From Peribacillus glennii (lineage in GTDB: Bacteria > Bacillota > Bacilli > Bacillales > DSM-1321), in NCBI RefSeq assembly GCF_003429105.1, contig NZ_QVTD01000007.1, forward strand, positions 1 through 61,533: a DNA stretch of 61,533 nt. The letters run 5' to 3'. Shown piece after piece: positions 19,553 through 28,552 of the stretch. Within the stretch, counting starts at the first letter, position 1. Every line of letters begins with the position of its first letter. The notes under the pieces are model-generated. The model made no database searches and was not told the origin of the DNA. It worked only from the letters and a program-made list of their open reading frames with translations. The translations under genes were made by a program, and so were the position numbers.

Positions 19553-20896
19553 CTATTCGGTTCCCTTTGCATTTTCTTCTGCCTTCCCATCTTTCTCAGG
19601 TTCATCCTTTGGCTGTTTGGCAGAAGCTGGCACCTGCGATTTGTTTTCGGTTGTTTTATCCTGATTTTCGATTAATTCTCCGGTGCTTTGGCCGTCAGTT
19701 GTGGAATTCGCATCTTGCTGTTGTTCTTCCAACTGTTCTTTCATTTCATCCTGCTCTCTTCTATACTCCGCTATCTCATCCTCGGCTTTTTTCAATTCCT
19801 GCTCCTTCTCTTCCCCGGAAAGGTTTTCGTCTGCTTTAATTTCTTCGACGCGCTTGATCAATCCGAAGACGATCAAATCCTGATGCTCAAGGGACCGCGC
19901 AATATCGATCGCCTCTTCATTCATTCCGCGCCCAACATAAATCCAGTAAAGCAAATACTGGCTGTCAGATTGAAGAGTGAGTTCATTCTCGATATTTTTT
20001 CTTTGGTAATCATCCAAGTCTTCATTTATCATGTAGGAATAAGCCAGCTCATATTGAACCACATATGGCATATCTTCAGGATCATAGTTTTCCAGGAGGT
20101 TGATAACTTCGCTGTATTTATTTTCCATATAGTTTTGTCCGCTATTTACATAGGCATCTTGCTTTGGCTGTAGAAATAACAGGGAATAAAGCGAATAAAT
20201 AAGAGCAGGAAGCAGTAAAACCACCGCACCAATGAAAGCATACCGCCCAGTTTTCCATTTGCTCATCGGGATATGTATGAAATTCTTTTCCTGCTTTTCC
20301 AGCTGCTGTATATTGCTTTGAATGACCTCTGAAAGCTGTTCCATAGAGGTTGCCGCAAAAATTTCCTGAACAGGATTTGAAAGTTTAAGAGTTTGATGAT
20401 ATTGAAAATATTGATCAAAACTGTGCTGCCCATCCACTATTTCCGAAATGGTCGCTTTAGTCTCCTGAAGCAGACGTTCCTGATCCTTGTTATAAGGCGG
20501 GATGCTTTCCTTCACTCCGTAATGAAGAAGATATGGAGTGAAGCTCGCGTCGAAAACAATATTCTCCGGGCATATGACCAAATTCAGCCTGTCTAATGTA
20601 TGATTCTCTATCTTCTTAATAAGCTGGTGGGCAAATATCCATCTTTCCAGCTTATTCTTCTTTCGTATTTCACGAAATGCAGAGAACGATGCGGGGGGAT
20701 GGATTGAGATCTTGACCTCATCATCGGTCACGACAATCTCTCTTTGAAGAGTGCCATCCATCTCCCGCAACAGCTGGAGTTCCAAGGGATCCTGCATTTT
20801 AATCCTGGCTCTCTGAAAGATAAAAGCATAACCGTTATCCTTCGTAATGTCCGCTTCTAGCTGTATTTCCAAATAAGACGTTTTGTTCTCTTCCAT
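19553..20896 (-). CDS. essB: Type VII secretion protein EssB (YukC)
   Basis: Membrane pseudokinase-like core subunit of the T7SSb machine. The start is the ATG of MEENKTSYLEIQLEAD with AAAGGAG upstream, giving 447 residues (B. subtilis YukC about 451). The cytoplasmic N-terminal half has the inactive kinase-like fold. A single membrane span follows (YAFIGAVVLLLPALIYSLYSL, about 225-245). The C-terminal part is helical and ends in an Asp/Glu/Lys/Gln-rich low-complexity tail. It sits between esaB and essC and is probably co-transcribed from the esxA promoter. Confidence 0.9.
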   Translation of the reverse strand: MEENKTSYLEIQLEADITKDNGYAFIFQRARIKMQDPLELQLLREMDGTLQREIVVTDDEVKISIHPPASFSAFREIRKKNKLERWIFAHQLIKKIENHTLDRLNLVICPENIVFDASFTPYLLHYGVKESIPPYNKDQERLLQETKATISEIVDGQHSFDQYFQYHQTLKLSNPVQEIFAATSMEQLSEVIQSNIQQLEKQEKNFIHIPMSKWKTGRYAFIGAVVLLLPALIYSLYSLLFLQPKQDAYVNSGQNYMENKYSEVINLLENYDPEDMPYVVQYELAYSYMINEDLDDYQRKNIENELTLQSDSQYLLYWIYVGRGMNEEAIDIARSLEHQDLIVFGLIKRVEEIKADENLSGEEKEQELKKAEDEIAEYRREQDEMKEQLEEQQQDANSTTDGQSTGELIENQDKTTENKSQVPASAKQPKDEPEKDGKAEENAKGTE

Positions 20897-20951
20897 TCCT
20901 TTGTACTCCTTTGGTCCGGTATATGGGACTGCCAATCCATTTGCGATTGCT

Positions 20952-21191
20952 CTATAATACTTCCACCCTGTCCCCCGTTGTGATTCCGGCATCTACCAAC
21001 GAATCGTATCCCGGGCAGACCAATTCTTTATTTTGGACCCTTATCCAATAACCTTCCTTCGGCCGTTCTTCGATTTTCTTCACTTGCCATACGATTTCAA
21101 TCACTTTTTTTACGGAAAGGTAATTGGATATTTGTAGATCAAACACCTCACCTGTGTAATTCTGCAAATCAACGGTTACCTGAATATACAT
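20952..21191 (-). CDS. esaB: Type VII secretion ubiquitin-like protein EsaB (YukD)
   Basis: A 79-residue ubiquitin-fold protein, the same length as B. subtilis YukD, starting at MYIQVTVDLQN. The longer in-frame reading upstream overlaps the esxA-esaB spacer and has no ribosome site. The fold is visible as beta strands (YIQVTVDL, VFDLQIS), a helix (VKKVIEIVWQV) and the terminal GDRVEVL strand. In T7SSb systems this protein is a cytoplasmic accessory factor needed for secretion. It is the second gene of the operon. Confidence 0.88.
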   Translation of the reverse strand: MYIQVTVDLQNYTGEVFDLQISNYLSVKKVIEIVWQVKKIEERPKEGYWIRVQNKELVCPGYDSLVDAGITTGDRVEVL

Positions 21192-21275
21192 GTCGATCAC
21201 CCCATTAAAAGAAGAAGCGCCAGAATCTCCGTAGATTGCAGCGCTTCTTCCTTCCACTTACATTCGATTTTGCTA

Positions 21276-21569
21276 TTATCCGCGGATTTGGCTCGCAATC
21301 TGTTGATCTGTCTCTTCCAGGATATCAGCAGATTTGCTCAATTGTTGGGAAACTTCTTCAAGCAAAGTAGACATTTGTACAAAAGAAGGTTTTAGCTCCT
21401 CATATTGCTGTGCAAATGCATCACTGGAGGCACCTTCCCAGATATTGCGCAAATGGTCTCTCATACTATCCAACCGGCTCACCAACTCAGCAACATTGCC
21501 ACTCTCCGTACCGTATTGACCTGCAACAGTTCGAAGTTCACCTGGTGTTACGCGAATATTTCCTGACAT
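21276..21569 (-). CDS. esxA: WXG100 secreted protein EsxA (YukE)
   Basis: A 97-residue helical-hairpin protein exported by the T7SSb machine, identical in length to B. subtilis YukE. The start is the ATG of MSGNIRVTPGELR with AAGGAGG 11 nt upstream. The WXG turn is seen in NIWEGASSDAF (near residue 44) between two amphipathic helices. The C-terminal helix supplies the export signal in the family. As first gene of the locus it is the usual abundant substrate and co-secretion partner. No LXG-type toxin gene accompanies it in this window. Confidence 0.94.
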   Translation of the reverse strand: MSGNIRVTPGELRTVAGQYGTESGNVAELVSRLDSMRDHLRNIWEGASSDAFAQQYEELKPSFVQMSTLLEEVSQQLSKSADILEETDQQIASQIRG

Positions 21570-21968
21570 GATTCTAAATTCCTCCTTGGGTTTTATTAGT
21601 TTAATTGTAAAATAGTTATACATTTTTTGCCAATGGCAAAGGGATAAAACCCCAAAAACAGTAAAATATTACTAAAACCTTTTTCACAATCTAGAACAAA
21701 TAACGACTAATCTCCCACTATTTCGCTAATTTCCAACTCCAGAGATGCGGATTTCCCTTCACTCTTATTGTTTTATAGGTTCTTTTATTGTTCTTTCCGG
21801 TAGGATTATAGCCATGACAGCAGGTAATCTAGCTAATATTACTCCCTGCATGCTTATTCTTACCAAACAATGAATTACCCTTGATTGGCAATGAGGTTTT
21901 TCGTATCTTTCCCTTGTTTCCGCCTCTCACGATCACTTTTCAGACCATTTCCTATCGTGATTCCATGG
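21570..21968 (-). other. Intergenic region upstream of esxA
   Basis: About 400 bp between the VWA lipoprotein gene and esxA, with no plausible gene on either strand. It contains the esxA ribosome site (21581-21587) and presumably the operon promoter, which I could not place. A CACGAT/ATCGTG inverted repeat (about 21938-21960) lies after the VWA gene but has no T run. Confidence 0.5.
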
Positions 21969-23354
21969 CTAATCCTGATATTTCTCCTTCATTTCTTCTT
22001 CTTTCTTTTTAATCGATTCTTTTAACGAATCTCCTTCAGTTTCAAGTGTCGTTTTCAGGTTCTCAAATTTATCTTCTAAATAAGTATTAAGTATTTCATA
22101 CCGTTGATTAATCAGACTATCGACTTCCTCTCTTGTTTCATAGGTGATTTGTTCCTTTTGCTGCAGATAGTACGCAGCTTCCGTCAAACGGTTTTTTTCA
22201 TCATACACTTTGTTGAAAAAAGCGTTTTTTGTGTCGTAAAGTGAATTTGATTTCCGGGATTGTTCATCCCAAACGTTATTCCAGTTTTCATTTCCCCAGT
22301 CCCACCATTCATTCCATAGGCGCTGGCGTTCTTCTTTCCATATTTGATTGAAGTCTTCTGCCGTATTTACGGTTTCAAACGTGCCGCCTCCTGCTTCTGC
22401 AACGGAACGCAGCTGTGTCTGGCCTTTAGTATCTACATCAAACCCAATGATGTTCACTACAGCTTTAATGTTAGAATCATGAAGTTCCCGGGCTGCTTTA
22501 ACTGGGTTCGCATCACACGTTTCAATACCGTCACTGACAACATAGATAATATTTTGCCCATCATTGCCCGCCTTTTCAAAATCCTTTTTCGTCTCGGAAA
22601 TCGCTTTAGCGATTGGCGTCCAGCCTGTTGGCTTGAACTTTCCCAAGGAGGCTTTGAAATCAGCCGAATCATATGGAGCAAGATCATATACAACTTCAGT
22701 TCTACCGCACGATAATTTCTTATCACTATCACTGTTGCTTCCTTTGTGCCCATATACTCTCAGCATTACATTAGAACCCTCCGGCATGGAAGCCACGAAG
22801 TCATCAATTGCCTTTTTGGCCAGCTCCATCTTCGATTTGCCGCCAACCTTTTGAGCCATGCTGCCGCTTGCGTCAAGAAGGATCGCAATATTGGCAGTCA
22901 AACCGAGCTCCCCATCATCACTGAGTGTAATGCCACCTGGCATATCTGTCAGCGCAGTTTCGATTTTCGGATTGAAGTCTTCAAGGAATGTATATTGCTC
23001 CTCGTAATTTTTCCCTTCGCGCATCAGCATTAAGAGGGAATTATAAACCTGAAAGCTGTCTTTTTCCTGGAAGTTCTTTTCATCAAGCTCTTTATGGATG
23101 ATAGCTTGGTTATATTTATTTTCAGAGTAATTCCCAGGCTGTTCTTTAAGGATTTCCTCTACAGTTGTCGCTACTTCGGTTCCCTGCTTTTCTTCTGACG
23201 CTGCTTTCTCATTTTTGGCTTTCCCTGTTTCCTTGCTATCCGCTTTTCCTGCTACCTGTTGTTCCCCAGTATTGCAGGCCGTTAATGCAAATAACAACAG
23301 AGTCACAAGAAAAAAGGTTAACAATACTTTAATTTTTTTTGTTTTTTCGTTCAT
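21969..23354 (-). CDS. VWA-domain lipoprotein
   Basis: A secreted lipoprotein of about 461 residues. The start is the ATG of MNEKTKKIKVLL with GGGGGG 11 nt upstream. The signal peptide ends in the lipobox LTAC, so the mature protein is lipid-anchored outside. A von Willebrand factor A domain (about 150-345) shows the metal-binding DASGSMA motif, TGWTPIA and the later VSDGIETC segment. The C-terminal 110 residues are a charged, Trp-rich then coiled-coil tail. VWA domains bind proteins or matrices through a metal ion; the ligand here is unknown. It lies between the nitroreductase gene and the secretion locus and has its own long upstream region. Confidence 0.85.
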   Translation of the reverse strand: MNEKTKKIKVLLTFFLVTLLLFALTACNTGEQQVAGKADSKETGKAKNEKAASEEKQGTEVATTVEEILKEQPGNYSENKYNQAIIHKELDEKNFQEKDSFQVYNSLLMLMREGKNYEEQYTFLEDFNPKIETALTDMPGGITLSDDGELGLTANIAILLDASGSMAQKVGGKSKMELAKKAIDDFVASMPEGSNVMLRVYGHKGSNSDSDKKLSCGRTEVVYDLAPYDSADFKASLGKFKPTGWTPIAKAISETKKDFEKAGNDGQNIIYVVSDGIETCDANPVKAARELHDSNIKAVVNIIGFDVDTKGQTQLRSVAEAGGGTFETVNTAEDFNQIWKEERQRLWNEWWDWGNENWNNVWDEQSRKSNSLYDTKNAFFNKVYDEKNRLTEAAYYLQQKEQITYETREEVDSLINQRYEILNTYLEDKFENLKTTLETEGDSLKESIKKKEEEMKEKYQD

Positions 23355-23602
23355 TACAGATAGGACCCCCCTAAACATTTTTATGGGTTGGTTCAGTTTG
23401 TCTTAAATTGGGATTATTTACAATATTCAACTAAACCTCTTTATTCCTATCACATTTGTCTTGTTCATTTCAATCCATAAAACAAATTCATCGAAAAATG
23501 GTAAATTAATCCTAAAATACATCAAAAAAAAAGTGTCATAAATAAGGCCATTATCACTTCTTTTCTCCATTTATATATATAAGGTTGTTCCCACGGTATC
23601 GA

Positions 23603-23622
23603 TTAAACAAACGTTTGATTAA
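23603..23622. promoter_or_regulatory. 20-bp operator-like palindrome (site A)
   Basis: The near-perfect palindrome TTAAACAAACGTTTGATTAA is centred on ACGT, like operators of TetR-type repressors. Very similar sites occur at 30546, 30600 and 30648. Each set lies on the same side of a conserved hairpin element. The binding protein is not identified. Confidence 0.45.
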
Positions 23623-23652
23623 ACATATTAGGAATTTTTTCAAAAAATAAAA

Positions 23653-23723
23653 AACCTTGGCATGGTTTCACCTTTAATAAAGCATCGACTGGCGTTTCTT
23701 CTTTAGTGGCGTGACGGTCGATG
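23653..23723. ncRNA. Conserved structured element, copy A
   Basis: A CATCGAC/GTCGATG stem (23683-23689 with 23717-23723) encloses the two motifs TGGCGTT and GTGGCGT-ACGG. Just before it are CTTTAATAAAG and TGGCATG with GGTTTCA. The same arrangement recurs at 30721-30808. Compensating changes in the outer stem (CATCGAC/GTCGATG against AACCGGC/GCCGGTT) suggest that structure is selected. The strand and function are not known, and it matches no riboswitch class I can name. Confidence 0.4.
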
Positions 23724-23731
23724 TCTTCAAA

Positions 23732-23758
23732 TAAAAAAGGAGGACTAAATAGCCCTCC
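23732..23758 (-). terminator. Terminator after the nitroreductase gene
   Basis: The minus strand reads GGAGGGCTATTTAGTCCTCC followed by TTTTTTATTT, just downstream of the nitroreductase stop codon. It is nearly identical to the terminator after the RsbR-like gene at 30949-30974. Confidence 0.8.
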
Positions 23759-23774
23759 AGTGCATCCTGTATAG

Positions 23775-24398
23775 TTAATGGAATGTAGCGATTTTTTCTA
23801 AGTCAAAACGATGATGCGGATATCCTTCAGAATCTGCTTTACCAATGGGGAGAATGCCGGCAAATTTGACATGCCCGGGAAGATTCAGGAGCTCTCTTAC
23901 TTTTTCCTGATCAAAGCCCAGCATAGGGTTGCTTGAATATCCATATCCTTGAACGGCAAGCATTAAGAACCCGAAAGCAATATTTGTTTGGGTTAATCCC
24001 CATTGAGCACGATCTTCCACCGTCATACCATTGAAAAATCCTGACAGATTGGCCACTTCTTCTTCCTTGCGCTCTGGAGGAAGTCCCGGATGTACAGTGT
24101 CAGCAATATTTGCAAGTACATCCTCCATATCACTTGTAACCACAACAACCGCGGGTGCTGAAGTCACTTGTTTTTGACCATAAGCTGCTTCTTCCAACTT
24201 TTCCTTTAGATCGTTATCTGTCACTACATGGAAACGCCATGGTTGAAGGTTCCATGCACTTGGGGATAAGCGGACCAACTCAAAAATCTTATTTAGGTCT
24301 TGCTGAGGAATAGGCTCCTGCTTATATTTGCGAATGCTATGGCGTGTTTCAATTGCTTGTTGTACCGGGAGAGATTGTTCTGTTGTGTTCATAGCCAT
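23775..24398 (-). CDS. Nitroreductase family FMN-dependent oxidoreductase
   Basis: A 207-residue flavoprotein of the NfsA/NfsB-like family that reduces nitro compounds, quinones or related electrophiles with NAD(P)H. The start is the second possible ATG (MAMNTTEQ), where AAAGGA is correctly spaced. Family features are the N-terminal ETRHSIRKY (FMN phosphate contact), LSPSAWNLQPWRFHVV, and the C-terminal KFAGILPIGKADSEGYPHHR. The physiological substrate cannot be read from the sequence. It stands alone between the aldehyde dehydrogenase gene and a terminator. Confidence 0.88.
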   Translation of the reverse strand: MAMNTTEQSLPVQQAIETRHSIRKYKQEPIPQQDLNKIFELVRLSPSAWNLQPWRFHVVTDNDLKEKLEEAAYGQKQVTSAPAVVVVTSDMEDVLANIADTVHPGLPPERKEEEVANLSGFFNGMTVEDRAQWGLTQTNIAFGFLMLAVQGYGYSSNPMLGFDQEKVRELLNLPGHVKFAGILPIGKADSEGYPHHRFDLEKIATFH

Positions 24399-24559
24399 GG
24401 TGATCATCCTTTCTAGAAAAAGTCTTAATTATGTTACCCTACCTACAAACACAATAACCTTTTGTCAGTCAAAATTTACACTATGTGTAGCATCGGCCAT
24501 GTATTTTTACGGGGCATGTAATCTTCAATATATCAATCACACATGGAATCAGGGCTTTG

Positions 24560-26011
24560 TCAAAACGGATACTCTCTAGGATTTGTTTGGACAGATATCC
24601 ATTTCGTTGTGGTAAATTCATGGAGTGCCCATTCGCCGCCATAACGGCCTAAACCGGAAGCTTTTTCTCCTCCAAACGCCACAATCGGTTCATCATTTAC
24701 CCCTTGGTCATTCACATGAATCATTCCTGTGACGATTTGTTTTGCCACCTCTACACCATGTTCAATAGAGCCAGCATGAACCGCCCCGCTCAGTCCATAT
24801 TCACTGTCGTTCGCTACTCGTATAGCCTCTATTTCATCCTCTACAACAATGACCCCTACAGCAGGCCCAAATATTTCTTCCTGTGCAATCGGCATGTCAT
24901 TGGTGACGTTTGTGAGGATTGTAGGAGCAAACACATTCCCCTCAATTTCCCCCTTCAAGGCGTAACTGGCACCCATTTCTAAGCTTCTGTCGATTAATTC
25001 TTGAATCCGGCCAACTTGCTTGTTATTGATAAGAGGACCTACGACAACATCTTTATCCGCTGGGTTGCCATATTTAATTTGAGATGCTTTGTCCACAAGA
25101 ACTCTTAAAAACTCTTCATATACGGGACGCTCCACAATAATACGGTTCAACGACATACATATTTGCCCCGCATTAAGGAACTTACCAAATGCAGCAGAAC
25201 CAGCGGCTCTTTCTATATCTGCATCCTTAAGTACAATCATGGCATTATTTCCGCCTAGCTCCAAAGCCACGCGTTTAAGATGCCTTCCACACAATTCTCC
25301 TATATGTCTCCCCACAGGCGTAGATCCAGTAAAAGAAATAATTTGAGGAATTGGATGTTCAACAAAAGCGTCTTTGATTTCAGAGGAACTGCAAACCGTT
25401 ATATTTAATAACCCTTTCGGAATACCCGCATCTTCAAATAATTTCCCCATGAACAGTCCGCCAGAAATCATCGTTTGCAAATCCGGCTTGATGACTACGC
25501 CATTTCCTGCCGCTAATGCAGGTGCAAGGGAGCGCATAGTTAGATGAAATGGAAAATTAAAGGGGCTAATGATTCCCACCACTCCAGCCGGGTTATGGTA
25601 AATTCGATTTTCCTTGCCTGGTACAACGGAAGGCATAATTTTCCCATGCATCCTAAGCGGAAACGTCGACGCTTCTTTCATGATGCCAATGGCCCCGTCA
25701 ACTTCAATGTTTGCTTTCGTATGGGAAGCACCATTCTCAGCGATCAGAATTTTAACGATTTCTTCCCTGCGTTCTTTCACTAACTCAACAGCCTTTTCCA
25801 TTATAGCTACCCTATCATAAGCATTGATCTCTTCCCATTCCTTCTGTGCCTCCCGGGCAGAACGATATGCTTCATCGATATCCTCAGTATTGGCTAAGCG
25901 AATCTGTACAAGGGTTTCTTCACTATAAGGATTTTTATCCTCATACACTCTTTCTCCGTTTCCCTCCCTCCATTCTCCTCCAATAAATTGCTTATTCCAC
26001 TTTTCGTACAT
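24560..26011 (-). CDS. NAD(P)-dependent aldehyde dehydrogenase (vanillin/benzaldehyde dehydrogenase-like)
   Basis: Oxidises an aldehyde to the acid. 483 residues with the complete aldehyde dehydrogenase fold: PFNFPFHLTMRSLAPALAAGN, the coenzyme loop FTGSTPVGRHI, the general base glutamate in LELGGNN, and the catalytic cysteine in NAGQICMS. The C-terminal EIFGPAVGVI segment is also present. Overall it resembles B. subtilis YfmT (vanillin dehydrogenase) more than betaine or methylmalonate enzymes, so an aromatic or small toxic aldehyde is plausible; formaldehyde is not shown. The ribosome site AAAGGATGATC precedes the ATG. Confidence 0.85.
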   Translation of the reverse strand: MYEKWNKQFIGGEWREGNGERVYEDKNPYSEETLVQIRLANTEDIDEAYRSAREAQKEWEEINAYDRVAIMEKAVELVKERREEIVKILIAENGASHTKANIEVDGAIGIMKEASTFPLRMHGKIMPSVVPGKENRIYHNPAGVVGIISPFNFPFHLTMRSLAPALAAGNGVVIKPDLQTMISGGLFMGKLFEDAGIPKGLLNITVCSSSEIKDAFVEHPIPQIISFTGSTPVGRHIGELCGRHLKRVALELGGNNAMIVLKDADIERAAGSAAFGKFLNAGQICMSLNRIIVERPVYEEFLRVLVDKASQIKYGNPADKDVVVGPLINNKQVGRIQELIDRSLEMGASYALKGEIEGNVFAPTILTNVTNDMPIAQEEIFGPAVGVIVVEDEIEAIRVANDSEYGLSGAVHAGSIEHGVEVAKQIVTGMIHVNDQGVNDEPIVAFGGEKASGLGRYGGEWALHEFTTTKWISVQTNPREYPF

Positions 26012-26447
26012 TTGGGATCATCCTTTCTTTTGCTCTTATCTTAAGTTTTTGGCCTGGGTGAATTTATAACCAATAAGAATGACTGCAACAAAAAATCGTT
26101 GCCGAAAACATTTGAGAAATACCATTGTTTCTATTTTGAACTGTTTTACAGTTTTTATTTTTATACTTCCTACCCTGAGACTGGGTGCTGTTGAAGTCCT
26201 GATTGATTATTGCTTTAAAGCAAAAAAATACACCAACAATTGTTAATGCGTCTAACAATTAAGGGTGCAGTGGTGAACATAGTAGGGTTTGTTGCGAATT
26301 CTATTTTTGTTGCGAACATTTAGGTGCTTGTTGCGAAATATCCGTTTTCGTTACCGATATCTGGGATTTTGTTCCGTATTTATATTGATTCACATTCCTC
26401 CAGTTTTACTCATGTTCATTTCAAATTTTTAAGCTGTCCAAAAAATA
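26012..26447. other. Intergenic region between the aldehyde dehydrogenase gene and hmp
   Basis: About 435 bp. The part next to the dehydrogenase (26064-26258) has a 64-codon open frame on the minus strand, rich in Asn, Lys and Cys, without a ribosome site or recognisable domain; I do not call it a gene. The part next to hmp holds a degenerate tandem repeat, listed separately. Confidence 0.5.
26285..26381. repeat. Degenerate tandem repeat, five units of about 20 bp
   Basis: The core GTTGCGAA or a one- to three-base variant starts at 26291, 26309, 26330, 26350 and 26371, that is every 18-21 bp. Each core is preceded by T-rich sequence (mostly TTT or CTT). The last two units (GTTACCGA, GTTCCGTA) are more decayed. 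It lies downstream of hmp on the minus strand. No function is evident. Confidence 0.6.
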
Positions 26448-27665
26448 TTATTCCTCCCCGAGTATTGCAACCGGACGAAAAACCTCGTAATGCATATTTC
26501 CTTTCGGAACGTTCCATTCATTTAACGCCTTAATCATCGCTTCCATAAAAGGAATGGAACCGCAGAAATAAAATTGGACTTCTTTTGTCGGGATGATAGA
26601 TTGCAGAAAGTCCAAATCAATATATCCTTCCTTATCATAATTTTTCGCTTTTTTATCCTCTTCGGTTGGTGAAGTGTAACAAATATATGATTTTACATTT
26701 GCCTTGCTGTTTAATTGCATCACATGTTCTTTAAATGGATGTGTTTGGCTGTTGCTTGTTGCATGAATGAAGATAACTTGCCTAGGGTCTTTTTCTTCGA
26801 CAATAGAATTTAGCATGCTTAATAAAGGCGTAATTCCAATTCCCCCGCTAATCAGAACAATTGGCAAATTATCATCGGTGAGAATAAAATCACCGGCAGG
26901 TGCTGAAAACTCAAGTGTATCACCAGATTGGATATGATGATGCAGAAAGTTTGATACGATCCCATCTGGCGCACCGTCATGCTCATCTTCACGCTTAATA
27001 CTAATTCGGTAGTAATCTTTATCAGGTGCTTCTGATAGGCTGTAATGGCGAATATGCGTATATTTTTCTCCTGGTATTTTCGTCTTAATTGTTAGATATT
27101 GTCCAGCTTTATATGAAGCGATTGCTTCTCCGTCTTTAGGTTTTAAATAAAATGAAATGACCTCTTCACTTTCTTTTTCTTTCCTATCAACATAAAAAGT
27201 CCGATAGCCTTCCCAGCCTCCTGGTTGTTGTTTTGTTTCTTCATAAAGTTTCTTTTCAAGACTAATAAAAGCATCTGATATATAACCATATGCTTTACCC
27301 CACGCTTCAATTATTTCATCAGTGGCAGCATCTCCAAGGACATCTTTCACTGCCTGCAGTAACGTCTCACCTACAATTGGATATTGTTCGGCTTTAATTC
27401 CGATAGCACGATGCTTTTGAGAAATCCGTTCAATAACAGATTTCAGGGCATCCAGATTTGTAATATGTTCTCCGGCTGCATAAACGGCATATCCTAAGGC
27501 TTCCTGCTGAAGACCCCTTTTTTGATTCGTTTGATTGAAGATGTTCAATAAGTCAGGAACTTTTTCGAATAATAATTGATAAAACCTTTTCCCTATTTCT
27601 TTACTGTGCTCTTTTAGCACAGGAGCTGTAGATTGTACGATATGGATTGTTTTTTCATCAAGCAT
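26448..27665 (-). CDS. hmp: Flavohaemoprotein (nitric oxide dioxygenase)
   Basis: Detoxifies nitric oxide to nitrate using oxygen, FAD and NAD(P)H. The 405-residue protein has an N-terminal globin domain (about 1-138; the proximal histidine region is AAGEHITNLDALKSVIERISQKHRAIGI), an FAD domain with RHYSLSEAPD (about 205), and an NAD domain with ISGGIGITPLLSMLNSI and FYFCGSIPFMEAMIKAL. Length and order match bacterial Hmp. The ribosome site GGAGG is 8 nt from the ATG. No NsrR-type operator was recognised upstream. In this setting it adds to the stress-detoxification set. Confidence 0.95.
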   Translation of the reverse strand: MLDEKTIHIVQSTAPVLKEHSKEIGKRFYQLLFEKVPDLLNIFNQTNQKRGLQQEALGYAVYAAGEHITNLDALKSVIERISQKHRAIGIKAEQYPIVGETLLQAVKDVLGDAATDEIIEAWGKAYGYISDAFISLEKKLYEETKQQPGGWEGYRTFYVDRKEKESEEVISFYLKPKDGEAIASYKAGQYLTIKTKIPGEKYTHIRHYSLSEAPDKDYYRISIKREDEHDGAPDGIVSNFLHHHIQSGDTLEFSAPAGDFILTDDNLPIVLISGGIGITPLLSMLNSIVEEKDPRQVIFIHATSNSQTHPFKEHVMQLNSKANVKSYICYTSPTEEDKKAKNYDKEGYIDLDFLQSIIPTKEVQFYFCGSIPFMEAMIKALNEWNVPKGNMHYEVFRPVAILGEE

Positions 27666-27765
27666 GTAATGGACCTCCGTGTTTTATCAGTTAACTATTG
27701 TCGTTGTCGTTACTAACATGCCCAACTTCATACCAATAAAAAACAATTCTTGTTATTTTCGGCAA

Positions 27766-27804
27766 TAAAATAAGCAGCTGCCTTCCATTTGGAAGTGTAG
27801 CTGC
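27766..27804 (-). terminator. Terminator after the first PfpI-like gene
   Basis: On the minus strand GCAGCTACACTTCC-AAAT-GGAAGGCAGCTGC forms a hairpin followed by TTATTTTATT, about 65 bp after the PfpI stop codon and upstream of hmp. Confidence 0.7.
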
Positions 27805-27867
27805 CTATAAGTAAAGATGTTATTCCCTTTTGCTCAAAACGTAAAAACTTGATATGTCACAAAGAGT

Positions 27868-28419
27868 CTACTTTAGTAAGGTGATAAACTCCCTCATGAA
27901 TGTTGGTAAATCTGGCCATGCCTGACCTGAAACAAGATTTTGATGAGTATGCACGTTCTTGTTGATATACGTAGCCCCACAAGCTTTTACATCCGGCTCG
28001 ACAGAAGGATAAGCTGTATATTCTCGGCCTTTCATCAAATCTGGAATTACGGTCAACAGCTGTGCCGCATGGCAAATCGCTCCAACCGGCTTATTCGCTT
28101 CAAAGAAATGGCCCACAATCCTTGGCACTTCATCAAACATTCGGATGTATTCTGGCGCACGTCCTCCCGGGATGATCAATCCGTCATATTCTTCAGGGTT
28201 GACATCCTTGAATGCAACATGTGATTCGAGGCGATACGCAGGTTTTTCCTCAAATGTCTCCATTCCCTCTATAAAATCATGACTTACGGTGCGCAGCTTT
28301 TTAACAGAAGGGGAGGCGATGGTAACATCATAACCTTCTTCGAGACAGCGATAGTAGGGATAAAATACCTCAAGTGCCTCTACCGCATCACCCGTAACAA
28401 TTAATACTTTTTCACTCAT
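27868..28419 (-). CDS. DJ-1/PfpI family protein, copy 1
   Basis: A 183-residue class I glutaminase-like-fold protein of the DJ-1/PfpI group, whose members act as glyoxalase/deglycase-type or chaperone proteins against reactive carbonyls. The nucleophile cysteine lies in the elbow GAICHAAQLLTV (near residue 104) and the fold's acidic partner is in the N-terminal GDAVEALEVFYP. The start is the ATG of MSEKVLIVTGD with GAGG 8-11 nt upstream. A second copy about 9 kb away (36655) is nearly identical in protein sequence. It lies 130 bp downstream of the iron alcohol dehydrogenase and is likely co-transcribed with it. Confidence 0.88.
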   Translation of the reverse strand: MSEKVLIVTGDAVEALEVFYPYYRCLEEGYDVTIASPSVKKLRTVSHDFIEGMETFEEKPAYRLESHVAFKDVNPEEYDGLIIPGGRAPEYIRMFDEVPRIVGHFFEANKPVGAICHAAQLLTVIPDLMKGREYTAYPSVEPDVKACGATYINKNVHTHQNLVSGQAWPDLPTFMREFITLLK

Positions 28420-28552
28420 GAACATACCTCACATTCATCATTTATAAGACTAGAATGACCAGTAATAAAAACATTTATCCTGATTTTCGCGTCCCCTTAT
28501 AAAAGAGTATCAATCATCACAAACGAAATATTACAAACTCTTCAGGTTCTCA

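Noticed and set aside
26064..26258. 64-codon minus-strand frame upstream of the aldehyde dehydrogenase
   Set aside because: No ribosome site, no domain, and odd Asn/Lys/Cys-rich composition; insufficient support for a gene.
26285..26381. CRISPR array
   Set aside because: Repeat cores are only 8 bp, degenerate, and spaced too tightly for spacers; no cas gene is present anywhere in the window.
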